Source of the DNA: CAIYRG01 sp964494505 | Lineage (GTDB): Bacteria; Pseudomonadota; Alphaproteobacteria; Micropepsales; Micropepsaceae | Length of the DNA: 64,000 nucleotides | Assembly (NCBI GenBank): GCA_964494505.1 | Contig: CAZBRO010000023.1 | Coordinates: 24,457-88,456 of the forward strand | Reading direction: 5' to 3' | Shown: piece by piece, positions 42,262 through 50,498 of the stretch | How the letters are laid out: each line of letters begins with the position of its first letter | How positions within the stretch are numbered: the first letter of the stretch is position 1 | Position numbers and translations under genes: made by a program | The notes under the pieces: model-generated | Database searches by the model: none | Told to the model about the DNA's origin: nothing | What the model saw: only the letters and a program-made list of their open reading frames with translations

Positions 42262-42761
42262 GCGGGACAGCGCCCTATAACGTACTGTTTCTATGCACCG
42301 GCAATTCGGCGCGTTCCGTGCTGGCGGAGGCCTACCTCAACACCGCTTCGGGCGACCGCTTCCAAGCCTTCAGCGCGGGCAGCCATCCCAAGGGCGCTAT
42401 CCACCCGATGACGCTCGACACGTTGAAGCTCGCGCATCTGCCGGCGGGCGGCTTGCGCTCCAAGAGCTGGGACGAATTTGCCAGGCCCGATGCGCCCAAG
42501 ATGGATTTCGTGATCACGGTTTGCGATTCGGCGGCGGGTGAAGTCTGCCCGGTATGGCCGGGACAGCCGATCACGGCGCACTGGAGCTTTCCCGACCCGG
42601 CCGCATTCCAGGGCCGCGAGGTCGAACAGCGGGCCTTCTTCCTCGAAGTGTTCCGGCAGATACGCAACCGTATCGATATTTTCCGGAATCTCCCGATACC
42701 GCGCCTGAGCCGGCTGGCGCTCAAGACCGAGATGGACAATATCGGCCGCCATGAGGGCTGA
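42258..42761 (+). CDS. arsC: arsenate reductase, low-MW phosphatase type
   Basis: A 167-residue arsenate reductase of the LMW-PTPase fold: VLFLCTGNSARSVLAEAYLN holds the P-loop CTGNSAR (Cys13, Arg19). The second/third redox Cys pair appears in TVCDSAAGEVCPVWPGQP. Asp in FPDPAAF is the general acid. It reduces arsenate to arsenite with thioredoxin or glutaredoxin thiols. Coupled to arsR by ATGA and overlapping the aquaporin gene by 11 nt. Confidence 0.9.
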   Translation: MSGTAPYNVLFLCTGNSARSVLAEAYLNTASGDRFQAFSAGSHPKGAIHPMTLDTLKLAHLPAGGLRSKSWDEFARPDAPKMDFVITVCDSAAGEVCPVWPGQPITAHWSFPDPAAFQGREVEQRAFFLEVFRQIRNRIDIFRNLPIPRLSRLALKTEMDNIGRHEG

Positions 42762-43434
42762 ACCCCCTCCGCTTGGTAAGGCGATTGCCGCCGAAGCGTT
42801 GGGCACCGCTCTTCTGCTCGCCGCGGTGGTGGGATCGGGCATCATGGCGGAGCGGCTGACGCACGATGCGGCGCTCGCTCTTCTCTGCAACACGGCCGCA
42901 ACGGCCGCGATGCTGTTCGTTCTGATCGTGGTGTTCGCTCCCATATCCGGCGCCCATTTCAATCCCGCGGTGACGATGGTTGTCGCCCGGGACGGAAAGC
43001 CATTGGGCAAGCGCGCACTTCTGTATGTGCTGGCTCAGGTCGCGGGCGGAATTGCTGGCGTATGGCTCGCCCACGCGATGTTCGGCGAGCCGCTGTTTGC
43101 GTGGGGCATCAAGGTGCGCACCGGCTTCGGGCAAGCGCTCGCGGAAGGTGTTGCAACCTTTGGGCTGGTTCTCGCAATTGCCGGGACCAAGGGGCGCCCG
43201 CGCGAAACCGTGGCCGGCGCGGTCGCGCTCTATATCGCCGGCGCCTATTGGTTCACGGCCTCGACATCGTTTGCAAATCCGGCGGTGACCTTGGCCCGCG
43301 CCCTGACGCCGAGTTTCGCCGGAATCAGGCCCGCCGACGCACCCATCTTCATTGCCGCGCAGTTTGCAGGCGCGTTCCTCGGGTTCCTCGCCGCGCGGTT
43401 CCTGTTTGACGTTCGCGAAGCGCGCCAGCAGTAA
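42751..43434 (+). CDS. aqpS: MIP channel, AqpS-like, in the ars operon
   Basis: A 227-residue aquaporin/aquaglyceroporin family channel with six hydrophobic segments and two NPA boxes (AHFNPAVTM and SFANPAVTL). In Sinorhizobium meliloti AqpS in an ars operon provides a downhill exit for arsenite after ArsC reduction. No ArsB or Acr3 pump gene is present here, so this channel is the only visible exit route. The symbol is given on context; the protein could also transport other small solutes. Confidence 0.82.
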   Translation: MRAEPPPLGKAIAAEALGTALLLAAVVGSGIMAERLTHDAALALLCNTAATAAMLFVLIVVFAPISGAHFNPAVTMVVARDGKPLGKRALLYVLAQVAGGIAGVWLAHAMFGEPLFAWGIKVRTGFGQALAEGVATFGLVLAIAGTKGRPRETVAGAVALYIAGAYWFTASTSFANPAVTLARALTPSFAGIRPADAPIFIAAQFAGAFLGFLAARFLFDVREARQQ

Positions 43435-43821
43435 TCACCACCTTCGAGCAGCGCGTTTGCTGCGTGCGATTTCGGCGGGCGCAAGGGGTTCGGCCAGATA
43501 GATCGCGCCGTCTCTTTCTTCGATGACGAGCCGGTCGAGACCCTGTCCGAGGCAAGGGCCGCTGTAACACGCCCCCGTCGCGAGCTCGAACCGCGCGCCA
43601 TGCCCCGAACAGAGAAGATATTTCCCGTCCTCGGTCAGGAAATGGTTGGGAAACGTCTCCAGCGGAATGAACTGGTGCGGGCAGCAATTCACATAGGCAT
43701 GGCGCGCACCGCTGGTCTGCACGATGACGATGTCGAGTTCGTCCTCGCCCTGTCCCAGCACCACGTTCCAGGTGCCGGGATCGGAAAGCTGCTCGATACG
43801 GCAGAGAAAAATCGCCGTCAC
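43435..43821 (-). CDS. Rieske [2Fe-2S] domain protein
   Basis: A 128-residue soluble Rieske-fold protein. Cluster ligands: Cys47/His49 (NCCPHQF) and Cys71/His74 (LLCSGHGARFEL), the C-x-H...C-x2-H pattern of Rieske ferredoxin-like proteins. No membrane anchor or oxygenase domain. The GTG at 43821 overlaps the EVE gene stop (GTGA), making coupled translation likely; the longer frame is rejected. Electron partner unknown. Confidence 0.85.
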   Translation of the reverse strand: MTAIFLCRIEQLSDPGTWNVVLGQGEDELDIVIVQTSGARHAYVNCCPHQFIPLETFPNHFLTEDGKYLLCSGHGARFELATGACYSGPCLGQGLDRLVIEERDGAIYLAEPLAPAEIARSKRAARRW

Positions 43822-44231
43822 AGGCCGCCCATCTTGCAGATGCGCTTCCACTGCTCGTCGGTCACCGGCTGCACCGAGAGCCTCGAATATTTCACCAGCA
43901 CCATATCGGCGAATGCGAGATCGGCCTTGATCGTCGCCAGCGTCACGGGCTTGGGCACATCCTTCACGGCTTGCACATCGACGAGCCCGAAGCGGCCGGT
44001 CTCATCGGTGGGATCCTTCCGGTACTCGCCGATCACTTCGACAATGCCGACGATCTGCTTCTCCTCGCCCGTATGGTAGAAGAAGCCGAGCTCGCCTTTC
44101 TTCATGGCCCTCATATTGGCGGCGGCCTGGAAATTGCGCACGCCGCTCCAGGGTTCGCCCTTGGCACCCTTTTTCTTCTGCATCTCCCAGGACCAGGTCT
44201 CGGGCTCGGTCTTGAACAGCCAATACGCCAT
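43818..44231 (-). CDS. EVE domain protein
   Basis: A 137-residue EVE protein: YWLFKTEPETWSWEMQKKKGAKGEPWSGVRNFQAAANMRAMKKGELGFFYHTGEEKQIVGIVEVI, with WSGVRN and FYHTG, the typical YTH/PUA-like pocket that recognises modified bases. Its cellular target is not known. It starts 3 nt from the gpsA stop and is coupled to the Rieske gene. Confidence 0.92.
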   Translation of the reverse strand: MAYWLFKTEPETWSWEMQKKKGAKGEPWSGVRNFQAAANMRAMKKGELGFFYHTGEEKQIVGIVEVIGEYRKDPTDETGRFGLVDVQAVKDVPKPVTLATIKADLAFADMVLVKYSRLSVQPVTDEQWKRICKMGGL

Positions 44232-44234
44232 GGC

Positions 44235-45263
44235 TCACCTCACTTCCGGTTTCAGGGGCCGCGACAGAAGCCGCTCGGCGGCGTCGCGAACGTTAAGCTC
44301 ACCCGCAAGCACGGCGGCAACCGCTTCGGCGATGGGAAGCTCGACACCGTGCCGTCGGGCGCGGGCGATGAGAGCCGGCGCCGTTGCCGCGCCTTCCGCC
44401 AAGGGATGCCCGGCGCCGGAAATATCCTGAACCTTCGCGCCTTTGCCGAGTGCCACGCCAAACGAGAAATTGCGCGAGCTGAAGCTCGTGGCCGTCAAGA
44501 CAAGATCGCCGAGGCCCGAAAGCCCCATCAGCGTCTCGGAGCGCGCGCCCAGCGCCGCGCCCAGCCGCAGGAGTTCCGCAAAGCCGCGCGATATGGCCGC
44601 CGCCCGCGCGCTTTCGCCGAAGCCCGCACCCTCCACCATGCCGCAGGCGATGGCGTAGACATTCTTCGCAGCCCCCCCCAGAGCCACGCCCACCACGTCT
44701 TCGCTGACATAGGGGCGAAACCAGGCTTGGCCGAGGCTCGCCTGCAGCCGAACCGCTACTGCCTCCCGCGCCGCGATGGTGACCGCCGTTGGCAACCCCC
44801 GCGCCACATCGCGGGCGAAAGACGGCCCCGACAGCATGGCGGGTTCGGCTTCCGGCAGGACGTCCGTCAGCACTTCGCTGAGGAGAAGGCCGCTGCCGGT
44901 TTCGATTCCCTTCGCGCAGAGCACGACGGGGACCTTCGGTTTCAGAACCGGCTGCAACGATAAGAGGACGCTGCGTACATGCTGTGCGGGCGCCACCAGC
45001 AACACCGCATCGGCGGTGGCCGCGCGCGCGATATCGCCAATGGCTTCCACCCTTTCGGGCAAAAGGATGCTGGGGAGGAACAAGCCGTTCACTCGCGTGC
45101 GGGCGATGGCATCGACCACCTCGCGCTCCCGGGCCCACAGCAGCACCTTGGTTCGCGCCGCAGCGACAATCGCGAGCGCCGTTCCCCAGGCGCCCGCTCC
45201 GATCACGGCGATGTGGCCGTAAGGCTCGGCTGAGTTGGGATCGGTGGCGGTCAGGGACGGCAT
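44235..45263 (-). CDS. gpsA: glycerol-3-phosphate dehydrogenase [NAD(P)+]
   Basis: A 342-residue cytosolic enzyme making sn-glycerol-3-phosphate for phospholipids. Rossmann motif GAGAWGTALA (21-30), VVLCAKGIE, LSGPSFARDVARGLPTAV, catalytic Lys in GGAAKNVYAIACGM, and GLGDLVLTATS. The ATG at 45263 has no strong Shine-Dalgarno, so the start is the least certain part. It is divergent from lolA. Confidence 0.95.
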   Translation of the reverse strand: MPSLTATDPNSAEPYGHIAVIGAGAWGTALAIVAAARTKVLLWAREREVVDAIARTRVNGLFLPSILLPERVEAIGDIARAATADAVLLVAPAQHVRSVLLSLQPVLKPKVPVVLCAKGIETGSGLLLSEVLTDVLPEAEPAMLSGPSFARDVARGLPTAVTIAAREAVAVRLQASLGQAWFRPYVSEDVVGVALGGAAKNVYAIACGMVEGAGFGESARAAAISRGFAELLRLGAALGARSETLMGLSGLGDLVLTATSFSSRNFSFGVALGKGAKVQDISGAGHPLAEGAATAPALIARARRHGVELPIAEAVAAVLAGELNVRDAAERLLSRPLKPEVR

Positions 45264-45370
45264 GGAACGACGCTGTCTTTCGAGGATTATTTTTCACGAG
45301 GCGAATGGGACCTATATGCCATCATGGCGTCCCTTTTTTCCGCCATAAAGTGCTCTTAAGCAGGATGAAC

Positions 45371-46036
45371 ATGCGCAAAGCCCTCGTTTCCGCCCTTTTC
45401 ACGGCGTTGATCGCGGCAGCAGCCCCGGCCCTCGCGGGCTCGCCCGCCCATGAGGGTGCCGGTCCGGTGCGGCCCGTCTTCAGCGATGAGCAGAGAGCCG
45501 ATCTCAAGCGCATTTCGGCCTACCTCAACACCATCAAGAGCGTGGAGGGCCGCTTCACCCAGGTGAGCGCCGACGGACGGTCGGAACAGGGCATGTTCTA
45601 CCTGAGAAAGCCCGGGCGCGTGCGGTTCGAATACCAGAAACCCAATCCGAACCTCATCGTCGCCGATGGAACCACGGTCGCGGTCGAGAATAGCCAACTC
45701 AAGACGACCGACAGATACCCCATCCTCAATTCACCCTTGCGGCTGCTGCTCAGCGACAACATCGACCTCGCCAACGATTCCCACATCTCGGCCCTGAAAC
45801 GGGAGGCCGGCGCAGTGGCGGTCACCGCCCGCGAGAGCGCGGGCCCCGCCGTTGGGACCATCACTCTGACTTTTGCCGATTCCGGCGGGAGCCTGGAGCT
45901 TCGCCAATGGGAGGTGATCGACGCGCAGGGCGCGCGTACGATGGTCGTCCTCAGCGATATGCGCGAGGCAGCCGATATCCCCGCCCGGCTGTTCGTGATC
46001 GACGATTTGAGCCCGTTCAAGAGGAATGGCCGCTAG
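45371..46036 (+). CDS. lolA: outer-membrane lipoprotein carrier LolA-type protein
   Basis: A 221-residue periplasmic chaperone with a signal peptide (RKALVSALFTALIAAAAPALA). The LolA fold is recognised from ISAYLNTIKSVEGRFTQVSADGRSEQGMFYLRKPGRVRFEYQKPNPNLIVADGTTVAVE and the later LELRQWEVIDAQGARTMVVLSDM. It ferries lipoproteins to the outer membrane. AGGA sits 6 nt before the ATG at 45371; the ATG two codons earlier is too close to it. Confidence 0.9.
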   Translation: MRKALVSALFTALIAAAAPALAGSPAHEGAGPVRPVFSDEQRADLKRISAYLNTIKSVEGRFTQVSADGRSEQGMFYLRKPGRVRFEYQKPNPNLIVADGTTVAVENSQLKTTDRYPILNSPLRLLLSDNIDLANDSHISALKREAGAVAVTARESAGPAVGTITLTFADSGGSLELRQWEVIDAQGARTMVVLSDMREAADIPARLFVIDDLSPFKRNGR

Positions 46037-46069
46037 CAGCGCCGGAAGCCGGGCGATAGATTTTTCGCC

Positions 46070-46894
46070 ATGAGACCGCCCCTCCCCATCGTCGGCATCG
46101 TCTCGGACCGCAAGAGGATCGGCGATCACGCGTTCCACATGGTGGGCGAGAAATACATCGACGCGGTACGCGACGGCGCAGCCGCGTTGCCCCTGCTCAT
46201 TCCGGTGCTGGACCCTCCGCTCGAGCCACAGGACATCCTTGCCGCCGTGGACGGGCTGCTCTTCACCGGATCCACGTCCAATGTGGCGCCACATCGCTAT
46301 GGCGGCGCGGCCCCGCGGCGCCACACGCTGCTGGACGAAGCGCGCGATGCAACCGCGCTCCCGCTGATGCGCGCGGCGGAGGCGGCGGGCATTCCCATCC
46401 TCTGTATCTGCCGTGGCTTTCAGGAGCTCAACGTCGCTTTTGGCGGAACCCTGCATCAGCATCTGCATGAGGTTGCGGGTTTCTCGGATCATCGTGTGGG
46501 GGAGCGCAAGGAAAACCTGGAAGAAGCCTATGGTCCTGTGCACGAGGTGCGCGTCGCGCCCGGCGGCCTGCTGGAAGAATTGCTGCCGGAATATGCGCAG
46601 GGCCGATCTTTCCCGGTGAATTCGCTGCACGGCCAGGGCATCGACCGATTGGCTCCTTCGCTGCGGATCGAGGCGGAAGCCCCGGATGGCGCCATCGAAG
46701 CGGTAAGCATGGATTCGGCCCCTGGCTTCCTGTTCGGCGTGCAATGGCATCCCGAATGGCGGCACGCGGAAAACCCGGTCAGCCGGGCGATTTTCGCCGC
46801 TTTCGGCGAGGCTGCACGAACCCACAAGCGCCTGAGGGAGATGGCTTCGCTGCCGCCGGTTGAGGAAAAAAAGTCAATAAAACCGATTATGTAA
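46070..46894 (+). CDS. gamma-glutamyl-GABA hydrolase-like peptidase C26
   Basis: A 274-residue class I amidotransferase-like hydrolase. Nucleophile Cys in ILCICRGFQELNVAFGG, His/Glu in GVQWHPEWR, and the GLLFTGSTSNVAPHRYGG loop, all as in PuuD/peptidase C26. PuuD frees GABA from gamma-glutamyl-GABA in putrescine breakdown. A class III aminotransferase lies 1.8 kb downstream and a GabD-type dehydrogenase at 14.4 kb, which would fit, but no other puu gene is near, so substrate is uncertain. Confidence 0.85.
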   Translation: MRPPLPIVGIVSDRKRIGDHAFHMVGEKYIDAVRDGAAALPLLIPVLDPPLEPQDILAAVDGLLFTGSTSNVAPHRYGGAAPRRHTLLDEARDATALPLMRAAEAAGIPILCICRGFQELNVAFGGTLHQHLHEVAGFSDHRVGERKENLEEAYGPVHEVRVAPGGLLEELLPEYAQGRSFPVNSLHGQGIDRLAPSLRIEAEAPDGAIEAVSMDSAPGFLFGVQWHPEWRHAENPVSRAIFAAFGEAARTHKRLREMASLPPVEEKKSIKPIM

Positions 46895-46981
46895 GGCACC
46901 ATGCCTCATACCGAATCCGGTCAGCATTCATGATGTCCTAAAGAGTTCCATGTCACATAAGCCTCCTTCTGGAGCGGCCGT

Positions 46982-48574
46982 GTGATTGAGCCCATTCGCC
47001 TTTTGGCTTTCGCCTTCGCCGGCGCCGACCTTCTTTTCGAGGTCGACAATACCGGGACGACCCTGTTCGCGACCGGCGCAACCAGCGCTTTTTCGAAACG
47101 GCACAACCTGATCGGCGAAAAAGCGGCATTGTTGTTCCATCCGGGTGAACAAGCCCGCTTTTCCAACATCGTGCGCGGACTGAAGCCCGGCGGCCGGGTC
47201 GGACCGGAGCCCGTTACGCTCGCCTCGGGAGAGAAGGCATCGCTCTCGATGTGCTTTCTGCCGGAAGCCGACCGCATCTCCTGCACGTTGGTGAAACCCG
47301 GCAAACGTGGCTCGCTCGGTGTGGGCATCGACAAGGAAACCGGACTTTCCGATATGGACGCCTTCGTGGAGGCGGCGGCCGAAAGCGCCGGCGGCAGGGG
47401 CGCCATGGCCATGGTGAATGTTCCGAACCTGCCCGAGATATGCACCAAACTGCCGGCCGGGAAAGCCGCCGATCTGCTGGCCGGCATCGGCGCGAAGGTT
47501 GCCGCGATGGACACCATTGCCGCGGCACGGCTCTCAGGCACACGATTCGGCGTTCTGACGGAAGACCCGCACGCCGCACGCATGCTGGCCGAAAACATAC
47601 AGGGCGCCGTGCACCAAAAAGGCCTCGACAGCCTGACGATGGACGAAGTCATCGTCTCGCTCAAAGGCCGCAATCTTTCGCCCGAACAAAGTGTCTTGGC
47701 ATTGCGCTATGTGATCGGACGGTTCGCGGAAGGCAAGATCAAGACGACGCCCACATCGGACCTGACGGAAACCTTCGAGCGCATGATGGAGGAGACCATC
47801 GCCCGTGCGGAGGCGTTCAACACCACCGTCTCGGATAGTGCGTTCGATCTCGCCTATGAGCCGATCGTGAACCTCAAGACCGGAGTGACCGGCCATTTCG
47901 AGGCGCTGACCCGATTCGAGCCGGGACAAAGCCCCGGCGAAACCATCAAGTTCGCCGAACATCTGGGCCTCACCGATCCCTTCGACCTCGCCGTTGCGGT
48001 CAAAACCCTGGGTGTGCTCGAGGGCAATGCGTCGGTGACCGCTTCCATTGCCATCAATGTTTCCGGAAAGAGCATCGCCAATCCGTCCGCGTTCGCGGTG
48101 CTTTCCGGCTTTTTCGCGAAGAAACGCGCTTTCGCCAAACGCGTGCTGATTGAAATCACCGAGAGCGCGGAGATGCCGGACCTGGCCGCGGCCGACAAAG
48201 CCATCCAGAGTTTGCGCAAGATGGGATATCGCGTCGGCATCGATGATTTCGGCGCAGGCGCCGCGTCGCTGCAATATCTCCACGCATTCACGGTGGATTT
48301 CGTAAAAATGGATGGCGCCGTGGTGCAACGGCTGGGCAAATCCGCGCGCGAGGATGCGCTGCTCAAGAGTGTGCTCGGCACCTGCGCCGACCTCCAGATC
48401 GAAACCATCGCCGAATGGATCGACAGCCCCGAAAGATTGCAGCTTTGCAAGGATTTGGGGTTCCAATTCGGCCAAGGCCGCCATTTCGGCGGATCGCTGG
48501 CAGAGCTTCCGCAGGTAGCCGCCCCCGCGCCGAAGGCGGCCCGGCGCAAAGGCATGGAATACTCCTGGCAGTAA
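46982..48574 (+). CDS. EAL phosphodiesterase with PAS-like and degenerate GGDEF domains
   Basis: A 530-residue cytosolic protein. Residues ~1-105 look PAS-like. Residues ~115-215 resemble a GGDEF domain (DKETGLSDMDAF) but the signature is SGTRF (185-189), so it cannot make c-di-GMP. Residues ~285-510 form an EAL domain with the catalytic set: Glu307 (EALTR), Asn359 (INVSG), Glu391/Glu394 (EITES), Asp421-Asp422 (DDFGAG), Lys442 (VKMD), Glu478 and the GQG Gln498. It should hydrolyse c-di-GMP to pGpG, possibly gated by GTP binding in the dead domain. Start GTG at 46982 with GGAG upstream. Confidence 0.88.
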   Translation: MIEPIRLLAFAFAGADLLFEVDNTGTTLFATGATSAFSKRHNLIGEKAALLFHPGEQARFSNIVRGLKPGGRVGPEPVTLASGEKASLSMCFLPEADRISCTLVKPGKRGSLGVGIDKETGLSDMDAFVEAAAESAGGRGAMAMVNVPNLPEICTKLPAGKAADLLAGIGAKVAAMDTIAAARLSGTRFGVLTEDPHAARMLAENIQGAVHQKGLDSLTMDEVIVSLKGRNLSPEQSVLALRYVIGRFAEGKIKTTPTSDLTETFERMMEETIARAEAFNTTVSDSAFDLAYEPIVNLKTGVTGHFEALTRFEPGQSPGETIKFAEHLGLTDPFDLAVAVKTLGVLEGNASVTASIAINVSGKSIANPSAFAVLSGFFAKKRAFAKRVLIEITESAEMPDLAAADKAIQSLRKMGYRVGIDDFGAGAASLQYLHAFTVDFVKMDGAVVQRLGKSAREDALLKSVLGTCADLQIETIAEWIDSPERLQLCKDLGFQFGQGRHFGGSLAELPQVAAPAPKAARRKGMEYSWQ

Positions 48575-48692
48575 TCGCCCGCCGGGTTCATTCGCGCCCC
48601 GCCTCTCGGATACAATTCCATCCCGCTGCGTACATCCTCCGCCGTCCGGTCCGGGCGGCGGCTCACATCATATCCCCCGAAGGGCGCCCTGC

Positions 48693-50102
48693 ATGGTTCG
48701 CGCAAAGAAAGCCCCGCCGAGACCCGGCAATCAGACCGCGCATTGGCGCGCGCTCGATGCCGAGCACCACATCCATCCCTTTACCCAGACCGACGCGCTG
48801 AATCGCGAAGGCGTGCGCGTGATTACGCGGGGCCAAGGAATCTATCTCTGGGATTCCGACGGCAAGAGGCTGCTCGACGGCATGTCGGGGCTGTGGTGCG
48901 TGCAGCTCGGCTACGGCAACAAGGAATTGGCGCGTGCCGGATGCGAAGCGCTGGAGACGCTTCCCTATTACAACCACTTCTTCAAGACGACCAATCCGTG
49001 GACCGCCGAATTGGCGGGGAAGCTCACGACCCTTCTGCCGGAAGGACATCAGCATGTGCTGTTCGCCAATTCCGGATCGGAGGCCAACGACACCGCGCTG
49101 AAGCTCATCCGCTATTACTGGAATCTGAAAGGAAGGCCGGAGAAGAAGCTCCACCTTTCACGGGCGCTCTCCTATCACGGCGTCACCATGGCGGCGGCCT
49201 CGCTTTCGGGGCTGACTCCCTTGCATCCGCAATGGGATCTCCCGTTTCCCGGCTTCGAGAAAGTGCCCACGCCCTATTGGTACGGCGCAAAGGCGGCGGG
49301 TCACGGCGACATCGGGCCGGACGAATTCGGTCTTCTGATCGCGCAGGAGACCGAGAAGATCGTCCGGGCTATTGGACCCGGCCGCATCGCCTCTTTTTCC
49401 GCCGAGCCGGTGCAGGGTGCGGGCGGGCTGATCGTGCCGCCTAAGACCTATTGGCCGGAAATCTCGCGCATCTGCAAAGAATACGACATCCTTTTGCATG
49501 CCGATGAAGTCATCACCGGGTTCGGCCGCACCGGCGAATGGTTCGGAAGCTTCAGCTACAACCTCGAACCCGACATCATCACCATGGCGAAGGGCTTGTC
49601 GTCGGGCTACCAGCCGATTTCGGCGGTGTCGCTCGGCGCACGGATGGGCGATGCGATTGCGCACGCCAAAGAAGAGTTGGTGCACGGCTATACCTATTCC
49701 GGCCACCCCGTGGCGTGCGCGGTTGCGCTGAAGAACCTCGAAGTGCTGGAGCGGGAAGGGGTCGTCGCCCGCGTCAGAGAGAGCATCGGTCCCTATTTTC
49801 AGCGCCGGATGAAGGAGACATTCTCAAATCACCCATTGATCGGGGAAGTGCGGGGCATAGGCTTGCTCGCGGCGATGGAGCTGGTCCAGAACAAATCCGA
49901 ACGCCGCTCCTTCCCCAAGGAGCGCGAGGTCGGGACCACCTGCCGCGACCATTGCTTCAGCAACGGGCTCGTGATGCGCGCCATCCGCGATACCATGGTG
50001 CTCGCACCGCCCTTGATCATCACCGAAGACGAGGTGGAAGAGTTGCTCCGCCTCGCGAAGCTTTGCATCGATCTGACCGCGGGCGACGTCGGCGTGACGT
50101 GA
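48693..50102 (+). CDS. class III aminotransferase (omega-amino acid/polyamine type)
   Basis: A 469-residue PLP enzyme. Conserved blocks: HPFTQTDALNREG, DGMSGLWCVQLGYG, FANSGSEANDTALKLIRYYW, SYHGVTMAAASLSGL, LHADEVITGFGRTG (PLP Asp), and ITMAKGLSSGYQPISAV (Schiff-base Lys). This pattern matches omega-amino acid:pyruvate and putrescine/GABA transaminases. Substrate is not decided by sequence alone; the peptidase C26 and GabD-type genes suggest the putrescine-GABA route. Confidence 0.9.
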   Translation: MVRAKKAPPRPGNQTAHWRALDAEHHIHPFTQTDALNREGVRVITRGQGIYLWDSDGKRLLDGMSGLWCVQLGYGNKELARAGCEALETLPYYNHFFKTTNPWTAELAGKLTTLLPEGHQHVLFANSGSEANDTALKLIRYYWNLKGRPEKKLHLSRALSYHGVTMAAASLSGLTPLHPQWDLPFPGFEKVPTPYWYGAKAAGHGDIGPDEFGLLIAQETEKIVRAIGPGRIASFSAEPVQGAGGLIVPPKTYWPEISRICKEYDILLHADEVITGFGRTGEWFGSFSYNLEPDIITMAKGLSSGYQPISAVSLGARMGDAIAHAKEELVHGYTYSGHPVACAVALKNLEVLEREGVVARVRESIGPYFQRRMKETFSNHPLIGEVRGIGLLAAMELVQNKSERRSFPKEREVGTTCRDHCFSNGLVMRAIRDTMVLAPPLIITEDEVEELLRLAKLCIDLTAGDVGVT

Positions 50103-50315
50103 TTTTGGCCCGCTCTGGCGCGGCCTTAGCCACGAAGGCTCAAGCGTGGCAGGAAGCCCTCACCCGCGAGCCTTGATATTCGCTCGATAGAGAATTAGGT
50201 AGCGTGTTCAGCGTCTTGGTGGCAAAACCGGCCGGAAATTCCCTGAGGCCCGCAGTGGCTAAAATAGCACTGTCCATTAATATCAAGTTATTTTTCACTT
50301 TTACCGTCGCGAATA

Positions 50316-50344
50316 TTGAAACCTGTGTCTTCCGTGCATATACT
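50316..50344 (+). promoter_or_regulatory. sigma-70 promoter of an orphan small RNA
   Basis: TTGAAA (50316-50321) and TATACT (50339-50344) are 17 nt apart, a near-consensus sigma-70 promoter. No coding start follows; instead a 150-nt structured segment and a strong terminator do. Predicted transcription start is about 50351. Confidence 0.75.
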
Positions 50345-50350
50345 TAACAT

Positions 50351-50498
50351 CGGTGGGACGACAAAGCGTTTGGTTTGCATGCCCCCCCGCTCGCAAACCG
50401 AATGCCGTCTCCAGGGTGCCGGTCATCCCCTCCCGGCATCCAGCGCGTATAAGCGCATTCGGCGACCGGTTAGCCCCCTAACCGGTCGCCGTGTTTTT
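50351..50498 (+). ncRNA. candidate small RNA with C-rich hairpin loops
   Basis: Between the promoter and a strong terminator lie three stacked hairpins. Hairpin 1: 50366-50378 with 50393-50405, 13 bp including G.U pairs, 14-nt loop holding seven consecutive C. Hairpin 2: gggtgccgg (50414-50422) with ccggcatcc (50433-50441), loop with cccctc, extending to a CCCCTCCC run. Hairpin 3: the terminator, loop gccccc. No open frame with a ribosome binding site is present. C-rich loops that pair with Shine-Dalgarno sequences are known in alphaproteobacterial sRNAs such as GsrN and the cuckoo RNAs. Transcript length about 148 nt; function inferred. Confidence 0.7.
50461..50498 (+). terminator. strong rho-independent terminator of the small RNA
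   Basis: A perfect 12-bp stem ggcgaccggtta / taaccggtcgcc with loop gccccc, followed by gtgttttt. The T-tract is on the plus strand, so it ends a plus-strand transcript. The only plus gene upstream is the aminotransferase 360 nt away. The alkB stop lies inside the hairpin on the other strand. Confidence 0.88.
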
